From assembly GCF_900115225.1 (NCBI RefSeq), contig NZ_FOVR01000015.1, positions 1-64,000 on the forward strand: a stretch of 64,000 nucleotides of DNA, given 5' to 3'. This document shows, piece after piece, positions 54,962-64,000 of this stretch (positions within the stretch are counted from its first letter, which is position 1; the number at the start of each line of letters is the position of its first letter). Origin of the DNA: Cohaesibacter marisflavi (GTDB lineage Bacteria; Pseudomonadota; Alphaproteobacteria; Rhizobiales; Cohaesibacteraceae). A program made the translations under genes and the position numbers. The notes below the pieces were generated by a model. That model was not told the DNA's origin. It ran no database searches and saw nothing but the letters and a program-made list of their open reading frames with translations.

Positions 54962-56415
54962 TCAGCGGCCTCCAGAGGCATCGTCCCCTGTTTGTCATGC
55001 CAGAATTGTTCGAACAGATTCTTGGCAACGCGCATGCGATAGTCCGCGCTCGCCCTCATATCGCTGATGGGCTGGAAATCCAGAGGCAGGCAGTCAGCGG
55101 CTGCCAACATGGTTTCGCGCGTGAAGGGCTTGCCCTTGAGGGTGCGTTCCGCTTCGGCTGCCCGTTTGGGTGTTGCAGCCATGCCGCCAAAGGCGATACG
55201 GGCCTTGGTGATCAGGCCATCCGTAATGCCAAGATAAAAGGCCGCACACAACGAGGAAATGTCCTCATCGCGCCGCTTGGAAACCTTGTAGACCCCGTGC
55301 AGGCTATCTGGTGCGGGGATGGGAATACGAATGGCTTCAACAAAATCCCCCTCCCAGCGATCCTGTTTACCATAATCGATAAAGAAGTCCTCGAGCCGGA
55401 TGATGCGTTGCTCCCAGCTTTTGCGCAGAACAAGATCTGCCCCGAGCGCAATCAGCACAGGCGGCATGTCTCCTATGGGCGAGCCATTGGCGATGTTGCC
55501 ACCGATCGTGCCCATATTGCGGATCTGCGGACCGGCGATCCGGGTCCAGAAGGCATCCAGATGCGGGAAATATCCGCTCATGGCCTGCTTTGCCTCGCTA
55601 TAAGTCACTCCCGCTCCGATGGTGATGTGCGATTGCGAGCAGATGACCGCCTTCATATCTTCCAGATGGGCAATGAAGATCAGCGTATGCAGATCCCGTA
55701 TCTCTTTGGTCACCCATAGGCCAACATCCGTGCTGCCTGCCACGATTGTGGCATGAGGTTCTTCAAGACGCACATGGGAGAAATCATCCAGATTGGCGGG
55801 CAGGATGGCGCGTTTTCCTTCTGCCTCCAACACCACGCGGGCGCCGTCATGCAAATCGATGAGCCGTTTGAAATTGGTCTTTCTTTCCCGCTCCAGCCAA
55901 TCGGAGAGCGGAGAGCCGTAATCGCTGATAGCAACGGCAGCCCTGATAATGGGGGCGTAGCCGGTGCAGCGGCAGAGATTGCCCTGCAGCGCCTCTTCGA
56001 TCTGGCATCGCCCCGGTTCGGGGTTGGTCATCCAGAGTGCATAAAGGGACATCACGATGCCCGGCGTGCAGAAGCCACACTGGCTGCCGTGATGATCCAC
56101 CATGGCCTGCTGCACGGGATGCAGTCCACCGTCTTCATCCTTCAGTGCTTCAACGGTTACCACATGGCATCCATCAAGGCTGGGCAGAAAGCGAATGCAG
56201 GCATTGACGGCCTCATACATGAGAGTGCCTTGAAAAAGCCGCCCCACAAGAATGGTGCATGCGCCGCAATCGCCTTCTGCGCATCCTTCCTTGGCTCCGA
56301 TCAGACGTCTTTCAAGCCGCAAATAATCGAGCAATGTCTCCGTTGGCGAGCACTGATCAAGGGTGATCAGCTCATCATTGAGCCAGAAGCGGATGTCTTT
56401 GCGAATTGACGGCAT
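54958..56415 (-). CDS. xdhA: Xanthine dehydrogenase small subunit (FeS/FAD)
   Basis: A 485-residue electron-transfer subunit. First 2Fe-2S site CAEGDCGACT, second QCGFCTPG...GNLCRCTGY, FAD-binding loop ATIVAGSTDVGLWV and IRNMGTIGGNIANGSPIGD. GGAGG before the ATG. First gene of xdhABC. Upstream, 56416-56599 holds a CATTC/GAATG dyad (56509-56524) and should contain the promoter. Confidence 0.96.
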   Translation of the reverse strand: MPSIRKDIRFWLNDELITLDQCSPTETLLDYLRLERRLIGAKEGCAEGDCGACTILVGRLFQGTLMYEAVNACIRFLPSLDGCHVVTVEALKDEDGGLHPVQQAMVDHHGSQCGFCTPGIVMSLYALWMTNPEPGRCQIEEALQGNLCRCTGYAPIIRAAVAISDYGSPLSDWLERERKTNFKRLIDLHDGARVVLEAEGKRAILPANLDDFSHVRLEEPHATIVAGSTDVGLWVTKEIRDLHTLIFIAHLEDMKAVICSQSHITIGAGVTYSEAKQAMSGYFPHLDAFWTRIAGPQIRNMGTIGGNIANGSPIGDMPPVLIALGADLVLRKSWEQRIIRLEDFFIDYGKQDRWEGDFVEAIRIPIPAPDSLHGVYKVSKRRDEDISSLCAAFYLGITDGLITKARIAFGGMAATPKRAAEAERTLKGKPFTRETMLAAADCLPLDFQPISDMRASADYRMRVAKNLFEQFWHDKQGTMPLEAAE

Positions 56416-56583
56416 AACCTGAACCTCCAGACAAGATGGAATGCCCAGAATCTACGCAAAACAATCTAATGATCAGCAATTGGGCAATAACAACTCTAGT
56501 CTACCGACATTCTTTCGTGAATGCCGAAAAAGCTACGACAGTTTCAGGATTTTACAAAAAATATGGAACAAACACCATGCAAC

Positions 56584-56602
56584 TGATGCCTTATTGGCAT
56601 CA
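56584..56602 (-). terminator. Hairpin at the 3' end of the ureidoglycine aminohydrolase gene
   Basis: TGATGCC (56584-56590) pairs with GGCATCA (56596-56602) around a 5-nt loop. Its right arm contains the cupin gene's TGA stop. No T-run, so efficiency is uncertain. Confidence 0.45.
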
Positions 56603-57421
56603 TTTAAAAGGCATGTGCCGGTTTACATCCTTATAAAGCAGATAGCGGAACTTGCCCGGCCCCCCCGCATAGCAGGCCTGCGGGCAGAAAGCTCTCAGCC
56701 ACATATAGTCCCCGGCCTCGACTTCCACCCAATCCTGATTGAGTTTGTAGACCGCCTTGCCCTCCAGCACATAAAGGCCATGTTCCATGACATGGGTCTC
56801 CATGAAAGGAATGACCGCGCCGGGCTCGAAGGTCACGATGGTGATATGCATGTCATGGCTCATATCCTCAGGATCCATGAAACGGGTTGTCGCCCATTTG
56901 CCCTCGGTCTTGGGCATGGGGATAGGGGCAATGTCTTTCTCGTTGGCGAAAATGGGGTCTGGCGCTGATAGCCCGTCTACCGCCACATAGGCCTTGCGGA
57001 ACCAGTGAAAGACGGCGGGTGCCTTGCCCGCATTCCTGATCGTCCAGTCTGTGCCTGCGGGGATAAAACCAAAGCCGCCCTCTTCTAGCGTCTGCTCTTC
57101 TCCTGCAACATTCAGAACAATGGCGCCACCAACCACAAACAGTGCCGCTTCGGCGCTGGCATCGGTTTCGGGTCGGTCTGAACCGCCCCCTTCTTCCAGC
57201 TCGACAATATAATGGGAAAAGCTCTCGGCAAAACCGGACATGGGGCGGGCCAACACCCACATGCGCATACCGCGCCAGAAGGGCAGTTGGCTGCAGACGA
57301 TATCCCGCATGGTCCCATGCGGAATAACCGCATAGCTTGGGGTAAAGACAGCCTTGTCGGTTAAAAGCTGTGACTGAGGTGGCAATCCACCCTTTGGAAT
57401 GTGGTATTTTTGCAAGGACAT
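56600..57421 (-). CDS. allE: (S)-ureidoglycine aminohydrolase-like double cupin (AllE family)
   Basis: A 273-residue bicupin. First cupin about residues 60-150 (RPMSGFAESFSHYIVELEEGG, EEGGFGFIPAGTDW), second about 180-265 (DMSHDMHITIVTFEPGAVIPFMETHVMEHGLYVLEGKAVYKL, with His and Glu for manganese). AllE converts ureidoglycine to ureidoglycolate and ammonia, supplying AllA. Proteobacterial relatives are often labelled bifunctional allantoicase/ureidoglycine aminohydrolase, which would fill the otherwise missing allantoate step. GAAGGAAGGG lies upstream; divergent to glcB. Confidence 0.85.
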   Translation of the reverse strand: MSLQKYHIPKGGLPPQSQLLTDKAVFTPSYAVIPHGTMRDIVCSQLPFWRGMRMWVLARPMSGFAESFSHYIVELEEGGGSDRPETDASAEAALFVVGGAIVLNVAGEEQTLEEGGFGFIPAGTDWTIRNAGKAPAVFHWFRKAYVAVDGLSAPDPIFANEKDIAPIPMPKTEGKWATTRFMDPEDMSHDMHITIVTFEPGAVIPFMETHVMEHGLYVLEGKAVYKLNQDWVEVEAGDYMWLRAFCPQACYAGGPGKFRYLLYKDVNRHMPFK

Positions 57422-57682
57422 GCGGTCCCTTCCTTCACATCTATGCCCGAATAGGCCATCATAGATCGCGGTTCAAAGCTGCCTTCATCAAACAGTCTCA
57501 ACCTCTTTTTGCCAACCACGATGATCGCTGCTTTGGAAAGAAGCATCTTCTTGAAATTTGATAAAATAAATGAAATTTTCGCCTTTTCAGAAGAGAACAG
57601 TTCCGTTCATAATCGCGCACCGCAGAACCGGGCGGTTCGCGTCACGCCAACTCATACTCTCGATTGCAGCAGGACCAAGAAA

Positions 57683-59842
57683 ATGACCAGTAGATTGGAT
57701 AAATTTGGATTACGGGTAGATCCGGCGCTTTGCGCTCTGGTGGAAAAGGAAATTCTACCCGGCACCGGTGTGGATTCCGGCATCTTCTGGAAAAGTCTTT
57801 CCGATACGGTCCGTTTGCTGACGCCGAGAAATATCGAGCTTCTGGCCAAGCGCGATGCGATGCAGCAACAGATTGACACCTGGTGCAAGGGCAACAGCGG
57901 ACATGCCTTCAATCAGGGCTTCTATCGCGATTTTCTTGAAGATATCGGCTATTTGCTCCCTGAAGGCGAGGATTTTGAAATCACAACAGCTAATGTGGAT
58001 GAAGAGATCGCCACGCTGGCCGGGCCGCAGTTGGTTGTGCCAGTGATGAATGCCCGCTTTGCACTCAATGCTGCCAACGCCCGTTGGGGTAGCCTGTATG
58101 ATGCCCTTTATGGCACCAACGCCCTTGATCAATCAGGCGATCTCGCGCCGGGAAAAAGCCTCAATGAAGCCCGCGGACGCGCCGTCATTGCAAAGGCTTG
58201 TACCTTTCTGGACGAAGCCGTACCTCTGGCAACGGGGTCGCATGCCGATGTAGTCGTTTATGCCCTTAGCGCAGATAAAAGCACTCTGTCTGCCAGTTTT
58301 GCCGATGGCAACGTTACAACTCTTGGCGATGCATCCCAATATGCCGGCCATGTTGACGATAGATTGTTTCTGCTGAAAAACAATGGCCTGCATATCGAAT
58401 TGCATATCGACAAGGGGCACCCGATCGGCAAGCTCTCCTCTGCTGGCGTGAAAGACATCATTATCGAATCCGCAATCAGTACCATTCAGGATTGTGAGGA
58501 TTCCGTTGCTGCGGTTGATGCCGAGGATAAATGTCTGGCCTACCGCAACTGGCTTGGCCTGATGAAAGGTGACCTCAAGGACAGTTTTGAGAAGAACGGG
58601 CACATGATGACCCGAACCCTCAATCCGGACCGCACCTACGTTGCCCCTGATGGCAAACCACTGACCCTGCATGGTCGCAGCCTTTTGTTGGTGCGCAATG
58701 TCGGCCATCTGATGACCAATGACGCCATTCTGGACTGCTCGGGCAAGGCTATCTTCGAAGGCATCATGGATGCCTTCATCACGACCGCCTGTGCGCTGCA
58801 TGATCTCAAGCGCAAGGGCAACAGCCGCACCGGCAGCATTTATATCGTCAAACCCAAGATGCACGGTCCTGAAGAGGTTGCCTTTGCAGAGGATCTCTTC
58901 TGTCAGGTGGAAGATGCCTTCTCGCTGCCGCGCAACACACTCAAGATCGGCGTCATGGATGAAGAACGCCGCACGACGATCAACCTCAAGGAATGCATCC
59001 GCGCTGTGAAGGATCGCATCGTCTTCATCAATACCGGTTTTCTGGATCGCACCGGCGATGAAATCCACACTTCGATGGAGTTGGGGCCCTTCCTTCCCAA
59101 GGACGAAATCAAGGCCCAGCCATGGATCGCGGCCTATGAGGACTGGAACGTCGATATTGGTCTGGAAACCGGCCTCAAGGGCAAGGCGCAGATCGGCAAG
59201 GGTATGTGGGCCAAGCCCGACGAAATGGCGGACATGATGGACAGTAAGATTGGCCATCCGAAAGCCGGTGCAAGCTGCGCCTGGGTGCCCTCGCCCACAG
59301 CAGCCACTTTGCACGCCACTCATTATCATCAGGTCAATGTGGCTTCGGTTCAGGACAGTCTCAATTCCCGTCCTCGTGCGGATCTGGACAAAATTCTCAC
59401 AGTGCCTCTGCTGGGCCTGCGCGAGCTGGATGCCGAGACCATCCAGAAAGAGCTGGATAACAACCTGCAGGGTATTCTGGGCTATGTGGTACGCTGGATT
59501 GATCAGGGCATAGGCTGCTCCAAAGTACCTGACATCAACAATGTGGGCCTGATGGAAGACCGCGCCACCTTGCGCATTTCCAGCCAGCATGTCGCCAACT
59601 GGCTCTATCATGAGTTGGTCGACGCCGATCAGGTTCTGGAAACCATGAAGCGCATGGCGTTGATTGTGGACGGGCAGAATGCAGGGGATCCTGCCTACAC
59701 CCCGATGGGTGGCAATTTCGATGGCTCTGTTGCCTTTCAGGCGGCATGTGATCTGGTCTTCAAGGGCAGAGAGCAACCGAGCGGCTATACCGAGCCGCTG
59801 CTACACTCCCGCCGCAGAGAGGCTAAACAGCTGGTGAGCTAG
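57683..59842 (+). CDS. glcB: Malate synthase G
   Basis: Condenses glyoxylate with acetyl-CoA to malate. 719 aa, the G-isoform length. Family landmarks: [43 protein letters not shown], the magnesium region [44 protein letters not shown] and [20 protein letters not shown]. Start 57683 ([10 protein letters not shown]) has GCAGGA 8 nt upstream; a 58-codon open extension is rejected. Next to purine genes it recycles the glyoxylate made by AllA. Confidence 0.96.
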   Translation: MTSRLDKFGLRVDPALCALVEKEILPGTGVDSGIFWKSLSDTVRLLTPRNIELLAKRDAMQQQIDTWCKGNSGHAFNQGFYRDFLEDIGYLLPEGEDFEITTANVDEEIATLAGPQLVVPVMNARFALNAANARWGSLYDALYGTNALDQSGDLAPGKSLNEARGRAVIAKACTFLDEAVPLATGSHADVVVYALSADKSTLSASFADGNVTTLGDASQYAGHVDDRLFLLKNNGLHIELHIDKGHPIGKLSSAGVKDIIIESAISTIQDCEDSVAAVDAEDKCLAYRNWLGLMKGDLKDSFEKNGHMMTRTLNPDRTYVAPDGKPLTLHGRSLLLVRNVGHLMTNDAILDCSGKAIFEGIMDAFITTACALHDLKRKGNSRTGSIYIVKPKMHGPEEVAFAEDLFCQVEDAFSLPRNTLKIGVMDEERRTTINLKECIRAVKDRIVFINTGFLDRTGDEIHTSMELGPFLPKDEIKAQPWIAAYEDWNVDIGLETGLKGKAQIGKGMWAKPDEMADMMDSKIGHPKAGASCAWVPSPTAATLHATHYHQVNVASVQDSLNSRPRADLDKILTVPLLGLRELDAETIQKELDNNLQGILGYVVRWIDQGIGCSKVPDINNVGLMEDRATLRISSQHVANWLYHELVDADQVLETMKRMALIVDGQNAGDPAYTPMGGNFDGSVAFQAACDLVFKGREQPSGYTEPLLHSRRREAKQLVS

Positions 59843-59868
59843 ATACAGCCTAAAAGGAAACGGCTATG

Positions 59869-59895
59869 AAGCCCCGCCATCTGGCGGGGCTTTTT
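59869..59895 (+). terminator. glcB rho-independent terminator
   Basis: A 10-bp perfect stem (59869-59878, 59883-59892), ATCT loop and T-run, 26 nt after the glcB stop. Confidence 0.95.
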
Positions 59896-60056
59896 GCTTT
59901 CCGCAAACGGCAGATGATACCGGAATTCGTATGTCCGCCCAGAAGAAAGCGGATACAATCGGTTACAATAATGGGCTAAATGTTACTTGAAACGGCCACA
60001 AACCGATAAGATAAAAGTATAACTTTGTACATATTTGCCCCATACGGACAAACCAG

Positions 60057-61220
60057 ATGAAACATATTTTAAGCCTGATCGCTGCGGCGATTCTCATATT
60101 TGCTGCCTATATTTATCAATTTGGAATGCCCGCGGGCATCTCTGCCCTCTTTTCAGATAAAACCGACCAGACCGCGTCCGGGCAACAGGGCGGAGCGCCA
60201 CAAGCCAATAGTGGCCGACGCGCCAGAGGCTCCAGCGCCACCTATGTTACGCTGGCTGACGTGGCTTTCCGGCCCTATGAAGATACATTCAGCTCCATCG
60301 GCACGGGTGTCGCCAAGCAGAGTGTCACGCTGGTCTCTGAAGTGTCCGGCCAAATCAAACAGGTCATGTTTGAAGGCACCCCGCAAGTGTCCGCCGGTGA
60401 TGTTCTGTTGCAGCTGGAAAATACCAGCCAACGCATCAATGTTGAAATCGCCCAGGCGAACCTGTCTCAGGCAGAAGACACCCTAGAGCGCTATAATCTG
60501 CTGCAATCGCGCAATAGCGGCATCGTGACAGCCACGAGCATGAAGGAGTCCGAATCGGCAGTGGCCGTTACGCGCGGCAATCTGGCTCTCGCCCAGAAAG
60601 AGCTTGAAGACCGCACGATCAAGAGCCCGATTGATGGTCGCCTCGGGCTGGTGGAATGGGAGGTTGGTGATTTTCTCTCCAATGGGGCTGAAATTGTCGA
60701 CATCAACAATACGGAAACCATTCTCGTCACGTTCGAACTGCCAGAGCGCGCCATGAATTTGTTGGAGTTGGACAAAGACGTATTCGCAACGACACCGGCC
60801 ATCAATGGCAAGATATTCAACGGCAAGATCATCGCCTTTGACAGCACCATCGACGAAACCACCCGTACGATCACAGTCAAGGCAGAAATCGACAATCATG
60901 AAGGGCGCCTCTGGCCCGGCATGACCTTTGAAGTGATGCTGCGCCAAGCAACCGAACCGCTGGCAGCCGTGCCCGCCATGGCGCTGACATGGACGCGTGA
61001 TGGCACGCAGGTCTGGCTGGCTGAAGAAGGCAAGGTGCGGGCTGTTCCCGTCATTTTCCGCTATCGGCAGGATGATACCATCTGGATCGAGAGCGATGAC
61101 CTCAAGCAAGGCACGAAAGTGGTCGTGGAAGGCGTGCAGAAGCTGCGCCCGGGCGCGTCCATTGTGGCTGAAGAGACCTCGCCCCCTTCCTCCGACGCCC
61201 CATCCCCATCTGCGGAGTAA
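60057..61220 (+). CDS. RND efflux periplasmic adaptor (membrane fusion protein)
   Basis: A 387-residue AcrA/MexH-type adaptor. One N-terminal TM anchor (HILSLIAAAILIFAAYIYQF), a low-complexity linker rich in Q and G, then barrel/lipoyl/hairpin domains (QSVTLVSEVSGQIKQVMFEGTPQVSAGDVLLQLE; KSPIDGRLGLVEWEVGDFLSNG) and a membrane-proximal domain ending in a P/S/E tail. Only 5 nt separate it from the pump gene. No outer-membrane factor is visible before the window ends. The 161-nt upstream gap carries the promoter. Confidence 0.92.
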   Translation: MKHILSLIAAAILIFAAYIYQFGMPAGISALFSDKTDQTASGQQGGAPQANSGRRARGSSATYVTLADVAFRPYEDTFSSIGTGVAKQSVTLVSEVSGQIKQVMFEGTPQVSAGDVLLQLENTSQRINVEIAQANLSQAEDTLERYNLLQSRNSGIVTATSMKESESAVAVTRGNLALAQKELEDRTIKSPIDGRLGLVEWEVGDFLSNGAEIVDINNTETILVTFELPERAMNLLELDKDVFATTPAINGKIFNGKIIAFDSTIDETTRTITVKAEIDNHEGRLWPGMTFEVMLRQATEPLAAVPAMALTWTRDGTQVWLAEEGKVRAVPVIFRYRQDDTIWIESDDLKQGTKVVVEGVQKLRPGASIVAEETSPPSSDAPSPSAE

Positions 61221-61225
61221 CCTAG

Positions 61226-64000
61226 ATGTCGAACAAGCATGTTGAAGGCATGACGCGCATCTTTGTTGCCCGTCCCATTCTGGCCTTCGTACTCAACCTG
61301 TTGATCATCATTGCCGGTATTGCGGCGCTCTCGGGTGTCGAAGTGCGCGAAATGCCTGACGTTGACAAACCGTCTTTGTCCATTCGCACCAATTATGACG
61401 GCGCTTCGGCCGAAGTGGTCGACAGGGAAATCACATCGGTGCTGGAAGATGCCTTCGGGGCGCTGGATGGCGTCAAGGGTATTTCTTCCACCTCTAGCTA
61501 TGGCCGCAGCCGCATCACGCTGGACCTGAACAGCGATAGCGACGTGGATATTGCCGCCAACGAAGCGCGCGAGATCGTCTCCCAGACCATGCGCCAGTTG
61601 CCTGATGATGTGGAAGATCCGACCGTGCGCAAAAGCAATGCAGATGCCGATCCGATCATTCGCCTTGCGCTTTCGGGCAACAAGAGCCTTGCCGAGCTGA
61701 CGACCCTCGCCGAGGGCCAGATCACCGACAGGCTTAATCTGGTGGAAGGCATTGCCGAAATCACGGTGACCGGTGCCAAGGCCAATGAGTTCCGCATCAA
61801 TGTCTCCATGCCCGCGCTGCTGGCCCGTGGATTGACGCTCAATGACATCAGCACCACACTCAGAACCCTGCGCAATGACTATTCGCTGGGCTCGGTTGAT
61901 AGCGACACGAGCACGACGACGCTCCGTTCTGTCAATCCGGACGTCACGGCTGAAATGATCGGCAAACTGCGTATCAACGCAACCACCTATGTGTCCGACA
62001 TCGCCAATGTGCAGTTGACAGGCGAAGACACAACACAGGCCGCGCGCGTCAATGGCCGCCCATCTATCGGCCTCGATATCGTGCGCCAGTCTGTCGGCAA
62101 CACGCTGACAATCTCGCAGGATGTGCGGCAGGCAGTCGAAGAACTACAGGGGCAGTTGCCTGAAGGCGTTGCCCTGACAACCACCACCGATGACGGTATC
62201 TTCATCGAGGGCTCCATTCAGGAGGTAACCAAATCCATCCTGCTGGCCGTGGCCATCGTGATTGTCGTGATCTTCCTGTTCTTGCGCTCCTGGCGGGCCA
62301 CCATCATTCCGGCCATTGCCATTCCGGTTGCCCTGATCGGGACGCTTGCGGCCATCTGGATCGTCGGATTTTCGGTCAACACCATCAGCCTGTTGGCTCT
62401 CGTGCTTGCCACCGGCATGGTGGTGGACGATGCCATTGTGGTGGTGGAGAATATCGTACGTCGCCGCCATGAGGGCGAAGGCGCGCGTTTTGCTGCCGTA
62501 ACGGGCACCAACGAGGTGTTTTTCGCGGTGATCTCCACCACGGCAACGCTGGCCGCCGTGTTCATTCCCATTTCCTTCCTGCCCGGACAGGCGGGCGGCG
62601 TGTTTTCCGAGTTCGGCTTCGTGCTCGCCTTCTGCGTCACCCTGTCTTCTCTTGTGGCCCTCACCATGGCGCCAATGCTGGCGTCCATTCTCGATCCGGG
62701 CAAGCCATCCCGAAAGATGCTGGCAGCCAGCGAAAAGGACGACTATTTCGAGGACAGCCTGCCCAAGAAGCTGTTCCTGAAGGTCATCGACAAGGCCATA
62801 CGCTTCCCGCTGCTGACCATCGGTATCGCCATTGCCTTTGCCGTCTTTGCCATCGGGGCTGCGCAGAATCTCACCAGCACCCTGACGCCATCCGAAGACC
62901 GGGGCATGTTCTTCATGATTGTCTCCGGACCGGTTGGTGGGGCCAATGACTATATGAACGAGCAGACAGAACAGGTGGAAGAGATTCTCGCTCCCTATCG
63001 CGACAGCGGCGAGATCACATCCGTATTGAGCCTGATTGGCCGCGGCGGCGGTACCCGCGCCTTCGTAATTGTCCGTCTGGCCAACTGGGCGGATCGAGAA
63101 CGCGACCAGCAGGCGATTCTGGCTGAATTGAACCGCAAATTCACCCAGATTCCAGGCATTCGCGTCATCGCCCGCTCGGGCAACTCGCTCGGCATTCGCG
63201 GCGGTGGCTCTGGGCTCAGTTTCGCGGTTACAGGGAACGATTATCCAAGGTTGGTAGAAGGCGCGGACACGCTGATTGCCGCCATGGAACAAGATCCCAC
63301 CTTCACCAACCCGCAACTGCGCTCCAATGATACCTCCCTACAGATCAGCGTAGACATTGACAGAGACCGGGCGCTTGAGCTGGGCATCACACCGGACACA
63401 GTCGCCGACACCATTTCGGCGGTAACGCAGGGATTGACCCCGACCTCGGTTTTCATCGACGGGGAAGAGGTTGATCTCACTGTCAATCCCGATGGGGGCT
63501 GGCCGGTCAATGATGCCAGCGATCTGGAGCGCATGTTTGCCCGTACCAGCGAGGGCAACATCATTCCGCTTTCCTCGGTTGCCACCTTCCAGCAGGTGCT
63601 CAGTCAGGCATCTTATGCGCGAGAAGGCGGCTCATTGGCGATTTCCATCAACGCCAATCTGCCCCAAGGGGTAGATCTGGGACAGGCGGTTGAGCGCATG
63701 CGTGCCATCGCGCAAGATGTCCTGCCCCAAGGCACCAGCGTAACCCTGCTTGGCGAAGCCGCCGAGCTGGATTCGGGACGGGCCGGAACCCTGCTGATCT
63801 TCGGCATTGCCGCGATCATCGTGTTCCTTGTTCTTGCCGCCCAGTTTGAAAGCTTCGTCTCGGCGCTGATCATCATGATCACAGTGCCGTTTGGCCTTGC
63901 GGCCGCCATGCTGGCGATCCTGATCACGGGCGGAACGCTCAACTATTACAGCCAGATCGGCCTTGTGATGTTGATCGGTGTGATGGCCAAAAACGGCATT
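61226..64000 (+). CDS. RND efflux pump inner-membrane transporter, N-terminal part (3' end outside window)
   Basis: The frame is open from ATG 61226 to the end of the window: 925 codons of a protein that should be about 1030 residues. HAE-1 features: TM1 FVARPILAFVLNLLIIIAGIAAL, porter domain, TM4 LATGMVVDDAIVVVENI with the proton-relay Asp pair, and the TM5-6 FIPISFLPG region. The visible C-terminus is in TM10-11 (YYSQIGLVMLIGVMAKNGI). Substrates cannot be predicted. It works with the adaptor just upstream. Confidence 0.93.
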   Translation, partial: MSNKHVEGMTRIFVARPILAFVLNLLIIIAGIAALSGVEVREMPDVDKPSLSIRTNYDGASAEVVDREITSVLEDAFGALDGVKGISSTSSYGRSRITLDLNSDSDVDIAANEAREIVSQTMRQLPDDVEDPTVRKSNADADPIIRLALSGNKSLAELTTLAEGQITDRLNLVEGIAEITVTGAKANEFRINVSMPALLARGLTLNDISTTLRTLRNDYSLGSVDSDTSTTTLRSVNPDVTAEMIGKLRINATTYVSDIANVQLTGEDTTQAARVNGRPSIGLDIVRQSVGNTLTISQDVRQAVEELQGQLPEGVALTTTTDDGIFIEGSIQEVTKSILLAVAIVIVVIFLFLRSWRATIIPAIAIPVALIGTLAAIWIVGFSVNTISLLALVLATGMVVDDAIVVVENIVRRRHEGEGARFAAVTGTNEVFFAVISTTATLAAVFIPISFLPGQAGGVFSEFGFVLAFCVTLSSLVALTMAPMLASILDPGKPSRKMLAASEKDDYFEDSLPKKLFLKVIDKAIRFPLLTIGIAIAFAVFAIGAAQNLTSTLTPSEDRGMFFMIVSGPVGGANDYMNEQTEQVEEILAPYRDSGEITSVLSLIGRGGGTRAFVIVRLANWADRERDQQAILAELNRKFTQIPGIRVIARSGNSLGIRGGGSGLSFAVTGNDYPRLVEGADTLIAAMEQDPTFTNPQLRSNDTSLQISVDIDRDRALELGITPDTVADTISAVTQGLTPTSVFIDGEEVDLTVNPDGGWPVNDASDLERMFARTSEGNIIPLSSVATFQQVLSQASYAREGGSLAISINANLPQGVDLGQAVERMRAIAQDVLPQGTSVTLLGEAAELDSGRAGTLLIFGIAAIIVFLVLAAQFESFVSALIIMITVPFGLAAAMLAILITGGTLNYYSQIGLVMLIGVMAKNGI

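Noticed and set aside
57509-57682. Upstream extension of glcB
   Set aside because: No malate synthase similarity before MTSRLDKFG, and the ribosome binding site fits 57683.
58133-59776. 547-codon open frame antisense to glcB
   Set aside because: Shadow of malate synthase G; no start signal and composition typical of an antisense frame.
62144-63316. 390-codon open frame antisense to the RND pump
   Set aside because: The plus-strand pump is continuous to the window edge with all expected motifs; the antisense product is His/Gly/Asp-rich, as such shadows usually are.
1-64000. tRNA, rRNA, integrase, transposase or prophage genes
   Set aside because: None was recognised on either strand; gene order is otherwise typical of a chromosomal core region.

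Overview
The window comes from an alphaproteobacterium of the Hyphomicrobiales (Rhizobiales) type. The best evidence is gene order: chvI-chvG-hprK-EIIA(Man)-HPr lies divergent to pckA, as in rhizobia and Brucella. A choline-type ChoXWV transporter, ChvE and a urt-ure block agree with this. Most genes look to be in the mid-50s % GC by eye. The large RTX protein and the purine and betaine scavenging suggest a marine or host-associated member (Stappia/Cohaesibacter-like is a guess). No rRNA, tRNA, CRISPR array, transposase or integrase was seen.

Layout. (1) 1-4.4 kb: the 3' part of a very large secreted calcium-binding protein (VCBS, cadherin-like, lectin-like, RTX and FG-GAP modules) and a DUF2336 protein. 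(2) 4.5-7.9 kb: a betaine/choline ABC transporter. (3) 8.6-15.3 kb: a regulatory PTS (HPr, EIIA, HPr kinase) with the ChvG/ChvI two-component system and divergent pckA, which has a perfect palindrome in its leader. (4) 15.6-33.6 kb: mostly housekeeping genes (GNAT, methionine aminopeptidase, a secreted beta-propeller, glutamine amidotransferase, DUF930, EamA exporter, polA, acyltransferase, PBP1A, YgjP-like peptidase, MsbA-like exporter, ChvE). One AT-rich HEPN-like gene is set directly behind polA. (5) 34.2-45.2 kb: a sigma-54-type promoter followed by urtABCDE and ureDABCEFG, nearly all overlapping or closely spaced. (6) 45.3-59.9 kb: a purine degradation cluster (puuD, a LysR regulator, uraH, an allantoinase-OHCU decarboxylase fusion, allA, a xanthine/urate permease, xdhABC, a ureidoglycine aminohydrolase-like cupin) ending with malate synthase G. 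(7) 60.0-64.0 kb: an RND efflux adaptor and the start of its pump, cut by the window edge.

Regions 5 and 6 read as one nitrogen-scavenging programme. Xanthine is oxidised to urate and then taken through HIU, OHCU, allantoin and allantoate to ureidoglycolate, which AllA splits into glyoxylate and urea. Urease turns the urea, along with urea imported by UrtABCDE, into ammonia. GlcB condenses glyoxylate with acetyl-CoA to malate, which can feed PckA. The only step without a clear dedicated enzyme here is allantoate breakdown.

The best candidates for something undescribed are the AT-rich HEPN-like gene behind polA, the pckA leader (palindrome plus a small interrupted reading frame), and the paired structured elements around chvE and urtA. 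I did not find a clear multi-gene novel defence or mobile system.
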